In this document: one piece after another, positions 4,621-13,600 of the stretch
Numbering within the stretch: position 1 is the first letter of the stretch
Layout: the number at the start of each line of letters is the position of its first letter
Virus record (IMG/VR): IMGVR_UViG_3300028548_008839
Span: 1 to 20,814 of that record
Direction: 5' to 3' (one strand)
Source of the DNA: a virus
DNA: 20,814 bases
Notes under the pieces: model-generated
Seen by the model: only the letters and a program-made list of their open reading frames with translations
Database searches by the model: none
Told to the model about the DNA's origin: nothing
Made by a program: the position numbers and the translations under genes

Positions 4621-5639
4621 TGAAAGAAATTTCAAACTTTGCTGGTATGGATGGATTTTCTTGGTTTATCGGCCGAGTTGAAGCACGCGTGGTTTCTGAC
4701 GGAACCACAAAAGAAATACCTGTCTATGATGAAGATGATGGTAGTTTGGTTGGCACAACTTTCAAAAGTTCCGCCGGAACTGATCCATTACGATTAGGCA
4801 GAGTAAAAGTTCGCGTCATAGGACACCATAGCGAAGATATTACGCAGTTGCCTACTGAGCATTTGCCGTGGGCAACTGTTATGCATCCAGTAACTTCAGC
4901 TGGTTCAAATGGAGTTGGATCAACAGCCAATCTTATAGAAGGCACAACCGTATTTGGTTTCTTTTTAGATGCATTAGACAAACAACATCCTGTTATTATT
5001 GGAACTATCCCCGGCCGTGATTCTCCTGGCACAAATAGTGATGTTAGAACATCATATGCACCACAGCAATTAGACAATGCGCCCAATATAGATTCTATTC
5101 CTGACATTATTGGACAGGATATAGAAGATTGTTTGTATAAAAAAGAAATTTATGGTAAGTTTGATGCATCATCTCAATCATGGCCTGATATGAAAGAATT
5201 TACCCGTGGCAATAATCCTAAACTTAGATCTATGTTTAATCAAATTGGTTTTAAAAACTTAACAGGTGAAAACACGGCATGGTGTGCCGCATTTGTAGCT
5301 CATATTTTAAAATGTGCAGGATATCCGTCCTTGCCTGGAAATAAATTGGGAGCCAGAAATTATCAAAACTATCCTGGCGATGTGATATGGAATGGCAATG
5401 ATAATCCAATACCCTATAACAAATTTCAGAAAAATGATATCATGGTATTTGAGCGTCCAGGCCGTGTTGGTGCTGGGCATGTTGGATTATATCATAGCAC
5501 CAACAAAGGTAAACTTAGAATGGTCAGTGGAAATGCTGGTAATACATTAAAATTGGATAAAAATGGCAGAGATCCTAATAGGTTTGGACGAAAACTAATT
5601 AGAGTTATCAGACCAATAAAATCGACACTAGAAACATGA
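4620..5639 (+). CDS. 5: gp5-like baseplate hub protein with CHAP/NlpC-type peptidoglycan hydrolase domain
   Basis: This 339-residue protein is made of two parts. Residues 11-135 (DGFSWFIGRVEARV...DPLRLGRVKVRVIG...LPWATVMHPVTSAG...GTTVFGFFLDALDKQHPVIIGTIPG) match the N-terminal OB-fold of T4 gp5 and VgrG-like hub proteins. Residues 215-315 carry AWCAAFVAHIL (Cys222), GDVIW, NDIMVFERPG, GAGHVGLYH (His287) and SGNAGN. This is the Cys/His pattern of CHAP or NlpC/P60-type endopeptidase/amidase domains (TIGR02594-like). T4 gp5 has a lysozyme domain in this place. The expected role is the hub at the tail tip, opening the cell wall during injection. The beta-helical needle of T4 gp5 is missing here and is encoded by 7222-8205. 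I chose TTG 4620 because AGGGG lies 9 bases upstream; the in-frame ATG 4647 is possible. Confidence 0.9.
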   Translation: MKEISNFAGMDGFSWFIGRVEARVVSDGTTKEIPVYDEDDGSLVGTTFKSSAGTDPLRLGRVKVRVIGHHSEDITQLPTEHLPWATVMHPVTSAGSNGVGSTANLIEGTTVFGFFLDALDKQHPVIIGTIPGRDSPGTNSDVRTSYAPQQLDNAPNIDSIPDIIGQDIEDCLYKKEIYGKFDASSQSWPDMKEFTRGNNPKLRSMFNQIGFKNLTGENTAWCAAFVAHILKCAGYPSLPGNKLGARNYQNYPGDVIWNGNDNPIPYNKFQKNDIMVFERPGRVGAGHVGLYHSTNKGKLRMVSGNAGNTLKLDKNGRDPNRFGRKLIRVIRPIKSTLET

Positions 5640-5649
5640 GTATTTAAAA

Positions 5650-7209
5650 ATGTCAAAACCAGCTGGCCGAGTAATATCAAAACTAAGCAATCTTGCTCTT
5701 GATGAGTTTGGAAATTATCTCATAGGAACTTCGAGTATTGATTTGCCACTCATTCCTGATAATGCCGCAGAAATTGTAAAAGGTATAAAATTAGCAACAA
5801 AAGGTTTGTCAGGTTTACCGGGCATACCGGGTTTACCAGAATTGCCTGATGTTGCTAAACAATTTTCAGGTAAAATTGAAAATGTAAAAGACAAGCTTCA
5901 AGAATCAATCACTAATATATTAGGAAATTTAACAACTGATGCATCAATTACATCAGATTTAAAGGGTAAAATGGAAAATGTGGTTGGTGAACTTCGCAGT
6001 GTAATTCCAAAAATTCCATCTTTACCCAATCTAAATTTACAAGATGAATTGGGGAGTTTGCTTTCTTTTGATGTTGGTTCTACAAAATTTATCAGTTCGT
6101 TTGCAAATATTAAAGATAAATTTGGTGATACATTATCAGGCAAAGGTATTGATTTAGATGGAATAATTAATAATTTAAAAGATGCATCAAATCCTCTTGT
6201 TTTAAGTCAGTTAGGAGAATTAGATACAATAGTTGACAGTATGAAATTAAAAATTAAAACTTTGGGAAATTCTGGGGCAATAATTGATCCTGAATTAGTT
6301 GAAGTTTTACAACTTCCAGAATTATTTGATGAAGAAGATATTGAACATTATGGATCTGGTTCTCGAAAAGAATTTATTTACAATATGCCAGATTTAGTTG
6401 AAAAAAATCTTCCTTCAGTAAGTAAAGAATCGTTAAAAGGTTTAAAATCTCAGCTGAGTGCACAATTGGGGCAGATAGAATCAGTTAAAAATTTATTATC
6501 TGATCAAATTGGTAGTGCAGGAACAGATTTGCCCGATATGATATCTAAAATTGTTCCAAATCTTGAAATGCCTGCACTTGGTGGTGATGTTATTGAAAAA
6601 GCAAAAAAGGCAATTCAATCTGCTGTAGATTCTGTTCAAGAAGAACCTGCCGAATTAAATTTAAATCCAGAAATAGTTAGATTATCAAGCAAATTACGTG
6701 ATAATCTAACAGCTTTTCCTATTGGAGATGGAAACGATAAGGGAAAGATTATTTGGAACGATATTCTAAAAAAATCTGAATTAGTGTTGCCAGATATAAA
6801 AAAGAATATTCCTGTTACAGAATTAGTAGACAAACCAGTAGATATAAAGGGGCTGATGGATAATTTAGTAAAAGAATTAGAAAATGCTGATCTTGGGCTT
6901 GGTGTGTTTTCTGGGAAATTAGCTGGTGAAGGAGATCTTTCAGATTTATTTAAACAAGCAGAAAATTCATTATCAGAAATACCAATAGAATTATTTGAAC
7001 TTGATAACAATTCTCCTTTAAATATTCCTGCCGTTGATGATTTTGCAAAGATTACCAAAACTTTAGATGATCTCTCTAAAAAAATTAATCCAACATTAGA
7101 TCAAGGACTTTCTGATATAAGTTCATCACAAACAACATTTAGTTCTGATGCTGGTGATTTTACTGGATCCCAAGTAACAACATTTAGTTCTGATGCTGGT
7201 GGATATTAA
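5650..7209 (+). CDS. Putative hub-associated structural protein (519 aa)
   Basis: I do not recognise a family. The 519-residue product lies between the two halves of a gp5-like hub/needle, so a tail-tip or baseplate role is likely. Residues about 40-70 hold a Pro/Gly-rich stretch (GLSGLPGIPGLPELPD). The rest alternates amphipathic helices rich in Lys, Asp, Ser and Leu with short Pro breaks, as in IPKIPSLPNLN and MPDLVEKNLPSVS. No transmembrane or signal sequence is present. The C-terminal 25 residues contain a duplicated TTFSSDAG and end in GGY. The mostly helical make-up and size (T4 gp29 tape measure is 590 residues) make a tape-measure/hub protein conceivable, but I see no sequence match. 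The start has only a weak ribosome binding site and may be coupled to the gene 10 bases upstream. Confidence 0.8.
   Translation: MSKPAGRVISKLSNLALDEFGNYLIGTSSIDLPLIPDNAAEIVKGIKLATKGLSGLPGIPGLPELPDVAKQFSGKIENVKDKLQESITNILGNLTTDASITSDLKGKMENVVGELRSVIPKIPSLPNLNLQDELGSLLSFDVGSTKFISSFANIKDKFGDTLSGKGIDLDGIINNLKDASNPLVLSQLGELDTIVDSMKLKIKTLGNSGAIIDPELVEVLQLPELFDEEDIEHYGSGSRKEFIYNMPDLVEKNLPSVSKESLKGLKSQLSAQLGQIESVKNLLSDQIGSAGTDLPDMISKIVPNLEMPALGGDVIEKAKKAIQSAVDSVQEEPAELNLNPEIVRLSSKLRDNLTAFPIGDGNDKGKIIWNDILKKSELVLPDIKKNIPVTELVDKPVDIKGLMDNLVKELENADLGLGVFSGKLAGEGDLSDLFKQAENSLSEIPIELFELDNNSPLNIPAVDDFAKITKTLDDLSKKINPTLDQGLSDISSSQTTFSSDAGDFTGSQVTTFSSDAGGY
7131..7201 (+). repeat. 26-bp direct repeat, 45-bp period
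   Basis: AACAACATTTAGTTCTGATG plus CTGGTG is present exactly at 7131-7156 and 7176-7201. The 45-base period keeps the reading frame and encodes the duplicated TTFSSDAG at the C-terminus of the 519-residue protein. Confidence 0.9.
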
Positions 7210-7221
7210 AGGAAAATTATA

Positions 7222-8205
7222 ATGAATGATAAAACTATATACGGAAGTGGACCAAATCCTAAACATTTTGGTATACCACCAGGCACAGAAGGTGGTAGAA
7301 ACCAAGAAGATACTCAAGCTACCAAACTTGCTCGTGCATTGCAAGGAGATCGTGAATTTCCAACAGCAAGTAAGACTCATTTAATTTCGTTGGGCGAAAC
7401 AGGCAAACCAGAACCTCGTGGAACTGAAACAATACCAAGATATGCTGGAGTTGATCCAAGCGATCCTGTTTATCTCAGCGCACAGTATCCATATGTAAAA
7501 ATTCAAAGAAGCGAAAGCGGGCATATAGATGTTATCGATGATACTTTAGGTGGCGAAAGATTATTAAAACAACATAAAACAGGAACATACGAAGAATATT
7601 TACCAAATGGTGACAAATCCGTTATGGTTGTTGGCGATGGATATGAAGTTATTGCTGGTAAAAAATCAATATTCATTAATGCTGCGGGAAGAGGTGATAG
7701 AGAAGATGGGTTAGTCATAACTGTTAATGGTAATGTGCGGCAATTAGTCAAAGGCGATTATGTTTTAGAAGTTGAAGGTGATTATCATGAAAAAGTTCAC
7801 GGAAATAAATTTACAAAGATAGGTGCAGGTATTGGTGGTAATCATAAAGTAGAAATCAGAGGAAATTATTCTGAACAAATTAATGAAGATTACAAATCTC
7901 GCATTACTGGTAATTATGATGCAACAATAGAAAAGAATAGAACAACATTAATCAACGGTAATGATTCACTTGGTGTTGTAGAAGATATTTCTCTCATATC
8001 AACCACAGGTAATGTTTTGTTGTTCGCTATTAAAAATGTATCCATTAGTGCCAATGATAGTGCAGCAGGAATTATTTCATTAAAGGCCGCTGGTGTAGTT
8101 GACATTCGTTCTGTTGGACAAACCAACATTGTTGCAGGAACTATACTTGATCTTGATTCTGGTGGTGGTTCTCCAACATCAACAAATAGAATTAATTTGA
8201 ATTAA
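7222..8205 (+). CDS. gp5C-like beta-helical needle/spike protein
   Basis: The 327-residue protein has AAAGGA (7208-7213) 8 bases before ATG 7222. Residues 90-150 (PYVKIQRSESGHIDVIDDT...GTYEEYLPNG...GDGYEVIAGKK) match the domain that precedes the needle in gp5/VgrG-like proteins. From residue 168 there is an eight-residue repeat of the VxGxxxxx kind: hydrophobic positions 168, 176, 184, 192, 200, then 212, 220, 228, 236, 244 and 252, many followed two residues later by Gly. This is the signature of the triple-stranded beta-helix of T4 gp5C. The 200-212 step has four extra residues. The C-terminal part (about 255-310) is beta-rich without the strict octad. The N-terminal 85 residues are polar and unrecognised and may anchor it to the hub. 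It would form the membrane-piercing needle below the gp5-like protein. Confidence 0.9.
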   Translation: MNDKTIYGSGPNPKHFGIPPGTEGGRNQEDTQATKLARALQGDREFPTASKTHLISLGETGKPEPRGTETIPRYAGVDPSDPVYLSAQYPYVKIQRSESGHIDVIDDTLGGERLLKQHKTGTYEEYLPNGDKSVMVVGDGYEVIAGKKSIFINAAGRGDREDGLVITVNGNVRQLVKGDYVLEVEGDYHEKVHGNKFTKIGAGIGGNHKVEIRGNYSEQINEDYKSRITGNYDATIEKNRTTLINGNDSLGVVEDISLISTTGNVLLFAIKNVSISANDSAAGIISLKAAGVVDIRSVGQTNIVAGTILDLDSGGGSPTSTNRINLN

Positions 8206-8243
8206 TATGATTTTTCTTTATAAAATTATAGTGAATGATTCCT

Positions 8244-8251
8244 TATAAATA
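8244..8251 (+). promoter_or_regulatory. T4-type late promoter for the wedge operon
   Basis: This is a perfect TATAAATA in the 68-base gap before the gp25 gene. Transcription would start near 8257, just upstream of the CGGAG ribosome binding site (8263-8267). It should drive gp25, gp6 and the gp7-like gene, which are joined end to end. Confidence 0.85.
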
Positions 8252-8273
8252 ATTAAAAATAACGGAGTGTTCA

Positions 8274-8741
8274 GTGGCCATAGTAGAAAGAACGGGTAGT
8301 TTTAAAGAACTGACAGCACTTAGAGATGCAGAAAGACAAAACAATTCTACTCTAAATGTTAGGCAGTATAGAGATCTTGATTTGTTCTTTACTCGTAAAT
8401 CTAAGGACAATGATGTAAATGTTCTTACAAATATTACAGCAATTAAAAGATCAGTTCGAAATTTAGTTTTAACTGATTTTTATGAAAAACCTTTTCATCC
8501 AGAAATAGGTTCTGGTGTTAGAGGTTTGTTGTTTGAAATTGTTGGTCCATTGACGGCGATTGCATTAGCACAATCTATTGAAGATGTTATAACTAACTAT
8601 GAACCTAGAGCTTCATTGATTAATATTGATGTTATTGATAATATGGATTCTAATGCTTATGATATAACAATAGAATTTGAGGTGGTAAATGCGCCAGGGG
8701 AAATAATTCAACTAGACGTACTTTTGGAGGCGTTGAGATAA
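8274..8741 (+). CDS. 25: gp25-like baseplate wedge subunit
   Basis: The 155-residue protein belongs to the gp25 family of contractile injection systems, whose members bind the inner baseplate wedge and trigger sheath contraction. The matching pattern is DLDLFFT at 34-40, DVNVLTNITAIKRSVRNLVL at 47-66, FYEKPFHPEIGSGV at 69-82, NYEPR at 108-112 and a closing strand AYDITIEFEVVNAPGE. Length is close to other marine T4-like gp25 proteins. The start is GTG with CGGAG (8263-8267) 6 bases upstream; no better ATG exists. Its TAA overlaps the ATG of the gp6 gene (TAATG at 8739-8743), which indicates translational coupling of two proteins that contact each other in the wedge. Confidence 0.96.
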   Translation: MAIVERTGSFKELTALRDAERQNNSTLNVRQYRDLDLFFTRKSKDNDVNVLTNITAIKRSVRNLVLTDFYEKPFHPEIGSGVRGLLFEIVGPLTAIALAQSIEDVITNYEPRASLINIDVIDNMDSNAYDITIEFEVVNAPGEIIQLDVLLEALR

Positions 8742-10651
8742 TGGCAAACAATCAAAAATTAGATATTTCAGAACTTGATTTTGATTTGATTAAAGGAAAT
8801 CTTAAAACATTTCTAAAAAATCAAGATCAATTTCTTGATTATGATTTTGAAGGTTCTGGCATGAGTGCATTGTTAGATGTTCTATCCTATAACACCCATT
8901 ATCTAAGTTTTCATGCAAATATGATTGCAAATGAAATGTTTCTTGACAGTGCTGCATTGCGGTCTAGTGTTGTGTCTCATGCAAAAACATTGGGTTATGA
9001 AGTTAGATCAGTTAGAGCACCAAAAGCAAAAATCAATGTTTTTCTGAATGATATTTCTTTACAAACAGCAACTATGAATTCAGGTCAAGTATTTACTAGC
9101 AGAATTGATAATGTGAATTATCAATTTGTAACTGTGTCTGATTTTACTGCTTCTCAAACAGGTTCTGGTCTTTTATTTGCTGATGTGTCAATTTATGAAG
9201 GAACATATGTCAATACAAGATATACAGTTGATAGCACAAATGTTGATCAAAGATTTATATTAACAAGTAATGTGGCAGATACTTCAACATTAATAGTCAA
9301 AGTACAAAACTCTTCAACTGATAGCACTACCGTGGCTTATACTAAAGCAACTGACATAACACAGCTGACAGGAACTAGTGCTGTATATTATTTGCAAGAA
9401 TCAGAAGATGGACTTTTTGAAGTTTATTTTGGCGATGGTGTTGTAAGTAAAGCGCTGTCAGATGGCAACATAGTTATTCTTAACTATGTTGTTACAAATA
9501 TTGGTGAAGCAAACGGTGCATTTTCATTTACTGCCTCAGGTGCAATCAATACTGTTACTAATATTGACACAACCACTATTGAAGCTGCAAACGGCGGTTC
9601 ATTCGCAGAAAGTATTCAATCAATAAAATTATCTGCTCCTCTTGATTATGCTGCACAGGGTCGTTGTGTTACCACAAATGATTATAAAGTTTATGTGAAA
9701 AAATTACATCCTAATGCAGACAATGTTCAAGTATTTGGTGGAGAAAATGGTTCTTTCGATCCTGTTTTGGGTGTTGTAAGCACACCAGAATATGGCAAAG
9801 TATTTATCTCTGTAAGTAATACTCAGGGAACTAATTTAAGTTTGCAAGAAAAGGTTTCATTGATTGATGCTTTAGAACCTTTCAAAGTTGCGTCAATTAC
9901 TCCTGTTATTGTTGATCCAGATTATACCTATATTTTTCTCACAGTTAATTTTAAGTTCGATTCTAATTTGACAACTAAAACAAAAGATACTTTGGTTACT
10001 GAAATTACATCGACACTTACTTCCTATAATACAACAGAACTTACAAAATTTAATGCAGTATTGAGAAATTCTTTTCTGTTGAGATCTATTGATAATACAG
10101 ATAATTCTATAACTGCTAGTTCTGTTGTTCCAAGATTGGTAAAATATTTTAGTCCTACTTTGAATTCACTTACAAGTTATAATCTATTTTTTAATAATGC
10201 TTTGTTTAATCCTCATAGTGGTCATAATGAAGCACTCGGTGGTGTTTTGTCATCTTCTGGTTTTAATATTAGTGGAGCAACCGAGGAATATTTCCTTGAC
10301 GATGACGGTAATGGAAACATAAGATTATATTATATTTCTACTGGTGGAGACAGAGTTTATACAAACCCAATTATAGGCACGATAAATTATGCCACTGGTC
10401 AAATAAAAATTGACCAAATTAATGTAACAGCTATATCGAATTTTGATGGTGAATCTTCTACTCTTGTAAGAGTAATTGTTGTTCCTAATTCTAGAGATAT
10501 TGTAGCATTAAGAAATCAAATTTTAGAACTTGATTTAATTAACACTACCGTAACTGGCGAGATTGATAGTATTGCTGTGGGTAGTGAAAGTGGTGGAGCG
10601 ACTTATAGTGCGCCATCTGCTTCTGTAAGTCCATCAGGATCGGGTTACTAA
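8741..10651 (+). CDS. 6: gp6-like baseplate wedge subunit
   Basis: The 636-residue product is close in length to T4 gp6 (660 residues). Residues 34-90 hold the family's conserved N-terminal block, with DYDFEGSGMSALLDVLSYN followed by THYLSFHANMIANEMFLDSA and ALRSSVVSHAKTLGYEVRS. Two gp6 molecules per wedge form the inner baseplate ring. The region around 290-330 (LSAPLDYAAQGRCVTTNDYK and the stretch after it, containing VKKLHPNADNVQVFGGE) is also typical of gp6/J-type baseplate proteins. The last 16 residues (a Ser/Ala/Pro/Gly-rich tail ending PSGSGY) look disordered. It lies in the T4 order 25-6-7, with its start overlapping gp25 and its stop 3 bases from the next start. Confidence 0.95.
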   Translation: MANNQKLDISELDFDLIKGNLKTFLKNQDQFLDYDFEGSGMSALLDVLSYNTHYLSFHANMIANEMFLDSAALRSSVVSHAKTLGYEVRSVRAPKAKINVFLNDISLQTATMNSGQVFTSRIDNVNYQFVTVSDFTASQTGSGLLFADVSIYEGTYVNTRYTVDSTNVDQRFILTSNVADTSTLIVKVQNSSTDSTTVAYTKATDITQLTGTSAVYYLQESEDGLFEVYFGDGVVSKALSDGNIVILNYVVTNIGEANGAFSFTASGAINTVTNIDTTTIEAANGGSFAESIQSIKLSAPLDYAAQGRCVTTNDYKVYVKKLHPNADNVQVFGGENGSFDPVLGVVSTPEYGKVFISVSNTQGTNLSLQEKVSLIDALEPFKVASITPVIVDPDYTYIFLTVNFKFDSNLTTKTKDTLVTEITSTLTSYNTTELTKFNAVLRNSFLLRSIDNTDNSITASSVVPRLVKYFSPTLNSLTSYNLFFNNALFNPHSGHNEALGGVLSSSGFNISGATEEYFLDDDGNGNIRLYYISTGGDRVYTNPIIGTINYATGQIKIDQINVTAISNFDGESSTLVRVIVVPNSRDIVALRNQILELDLINTTVTGEIDSIAVGSESGGATYSAPSASVSPSGSGY

Positions 10652-10654
10652 AAG

Positions 10655-13600
10655 ATGGGACAAGAATCATCATTAATAACTAAAATATCGCCATTAATTG
10701 ATGGTCAAGTACCTGATTATATTCAGGCAGACCATCCAATCTTTGTTCAATTTTTAAGACAATATTATAAATTTCTTGAATCTGCCCAAATGACTATAAC
10801 TGGTACTGTAGATCAAGTTTTACTTGAAACAGTATCAACTAGTTATATTACATTAGATGGTACTGATAGATTCAATTCTAATGAATCAAATAAAATTGTT
10901 TTTGAGGATAGCACTGGCAAATTTCAAGTAGGCGAAACAATTACTGGTGGAATCAGTAAAGCAACTGCTACAATATTAGTAGATGATGATGAAACTCTTT
11001 ATACTTCTGCAAACCAAAGATTTAAAGAAGGCGAAACAATTACTGGTGGAACTAGTGGTGCAATTAGTACCCTAGTTAAGTATCGTGCTAACCCTGTTCA
11101 AAATATACAACAACTTTTTGAATATGCAAATCCTGATAATACTGTAGATCATTTTCTCTCTGCATTCAAAGATTCTTTTATGGAATCTATACCGTTTTCT
11201 CTTACCAGTGGTGTTTCAAAAAGAAATCTTATTAAACAAATTAGAGATTTGTATGCAGCGAAAGGAACATCTGAAGGACACAAACTTTTCTTCAGAATAT
11301 TATTAGGTCAAGAAGCGACAATCGATTATCCTGAAAAGTATATGATTAGATCAAGCGATGGTAATTGGGCAGTACCAATTATCATTCGTTGTACTTCTGA
11401 CAAGCCCGGTGCTGTTCCTGCTGATATGGTTGGTAAAAATATTATCGGAGCATCTTCTGGAACAACAGCTCAAATTATTTCTGAATATAGTTTTCAACAA
11501 GGTACTGAAAATATAGTTGAATTTACTCTTAGAGAAGATACTATAAAGGGTACTGGATTTACAATATCGGAACTATTTACTGGAATATCTGAAACATCCG
11601 ACATAGCTATGCAATTTACTATTCAAGGAATAGTAACAAAAATTGATGTTGTTGATGGTGGTTTGCTTTATGATAAAGGCGAAATTATAACTTTAGATTC
11701 AAGAGCTGGCAATGGTAATGCTAGTGCTGAAATTTCTGAAATATCTTCGGGTAGTATTAGTGAAGTTCTTGTTGAAAGTGGTGGTACTGGATATAAAGTT
11801 GGTGATGCTATTAAATTTACCAATGCATCTGTTGATACTAATACTTCTTCTGCTCGTGCATTTGTATCTGTTGTTGGTGGTAGATTGTCTAGCGAAGAAA
11901 CAACTACATCAGAAAATTTTCTTTTAGAAGATGGAACAAAAAAACAACTTGTTTCACCTTCTGTTTTGTTGGATGGAACTAGCCTAGCAACGCCTGCATA
12001 TGCACCATATGCTGTATTTGGTATTGACAGAAGATTTAGTGATAGCAAATCATATTATTATCCATTATTTATAAACAAATTAAAATCACAAATTAGTTCA
12101 GTTAGTACTGGTGGTGCTATTGTTTCTGTTCTTGTTACAGATTTTGGTTCTGATTACACAAATGGAACTTACTATGCAGCGATTTTTGGTGATGGTAACA
12201 ATCAAGGCACATCTTCTGGTGCAATTATAAGAATTGTTGTTAAAGAAAATAAAATTGTTGCATTTGGTACTACCATTGCAACTGAAACTACAATACATAG
12301 GTCTGGAACTGGTTATACTTTCGGAAATGTAAAACTTACAAGTGGATTTACTTTTTCTGATGCAAAATTAACCACGACATCTGATATGGGTGGAACTGGT
12401 GGTACAATATTGGTAAACCCCAATACAACAATTGTACAATCCAATCAATATATTTTTGATGAATTTCCAGACATAGTTTTTTGGATGCCAAGTGATAATC
12501 AAAATAATGCCAAGTCAACTTATGACAGTAATGATTATGATTTGTTTCAAACACTAACAAAAACTATTGATGATGGTTTTCAATTACGACAAGAAGATGG
12601 AACAACTGGTGATGGTTTAGGCGATAGGGTTATATCAGAAGATTTAGATTTAATTACAGATAGTTATGGTAATTTATCAGATGGTATAGTTTTAGAAACA
12701 GAAACTTTAACAACTTCTGAGCAAGGTGAGCTTATTAAAGTTCATCTTGGTGATGTTGGTGGTGGTTATACTTCATTGCCCACAACAAGAATTACTACAG
12801 AAAACGGTTTAAGTGCAAACCTCATCTCAAATACAACTGATATTGGTAAAATAATTGAAATCAAAGTTATTGATAATGGATTTAAATATTCTACTGCTCC
12901 AGATACAACTATTAATACGCACCTTATTCTTAAAGATGTTAGTGGTGTATTTGGAATAGGAAATACTTTTACTAATGATAATGGTTCAGTTGTTTCGTAC
13001 AATCCTGATACACAAGAACTTGTAATAGATTCTCCACCAATAGAAAGAGTAAAATTAGAACAATCCGACACATATAATGATGGTGTTCAGTTAGAAGGTG
13101 TTGATGAATCGGGTTCTGGTTTTAATATTAATAATTCTGCTCAAATAGAAACAGGTATTGATTTAGAAAATGAAGTTGGTCAAATCATTTCTGATGCTAT
13201 TGATGCAAATGTTTTTCAGATTAGTTTAGAAGACGATGATGGTGGTAGGATTGAAGTAGGTATTGGATTAGAAGATAGTTTAGTTGTAAGGAATGATGTT
13301 GCCGGTAGATTTTTATTAGATGGAAAAATAAACGAAGCTGATTTATCTTTAGAAGATGCTACTGTAGGATTGAATGTATTCGGCGAACAAAATTCTGGTT
13401 CTTTAATAAGTCAATCTAATGATACTTTTGTTACTGATAAAGTAATAATTAATAATTCAGATGCAGTTATTTTAGAAAATTCTCCAAATAGTGGGTCATT
13501 TAATTATCTATTCAATGAAGGATCAGGTAATGAAATAATATTCAATGGAACAGATTCGGACAGCAATGATGCCGGAGATAGTTTTATAATTCGTACATTC

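Noticed and set aside
6636-7058. Open frame of 140 codons on the minus strand
   Set aside because: It mirrors the helical 519-residue gene, is Ser/Phe/Ile-rich as expected for complement, and has no motif or ribosome binding site.
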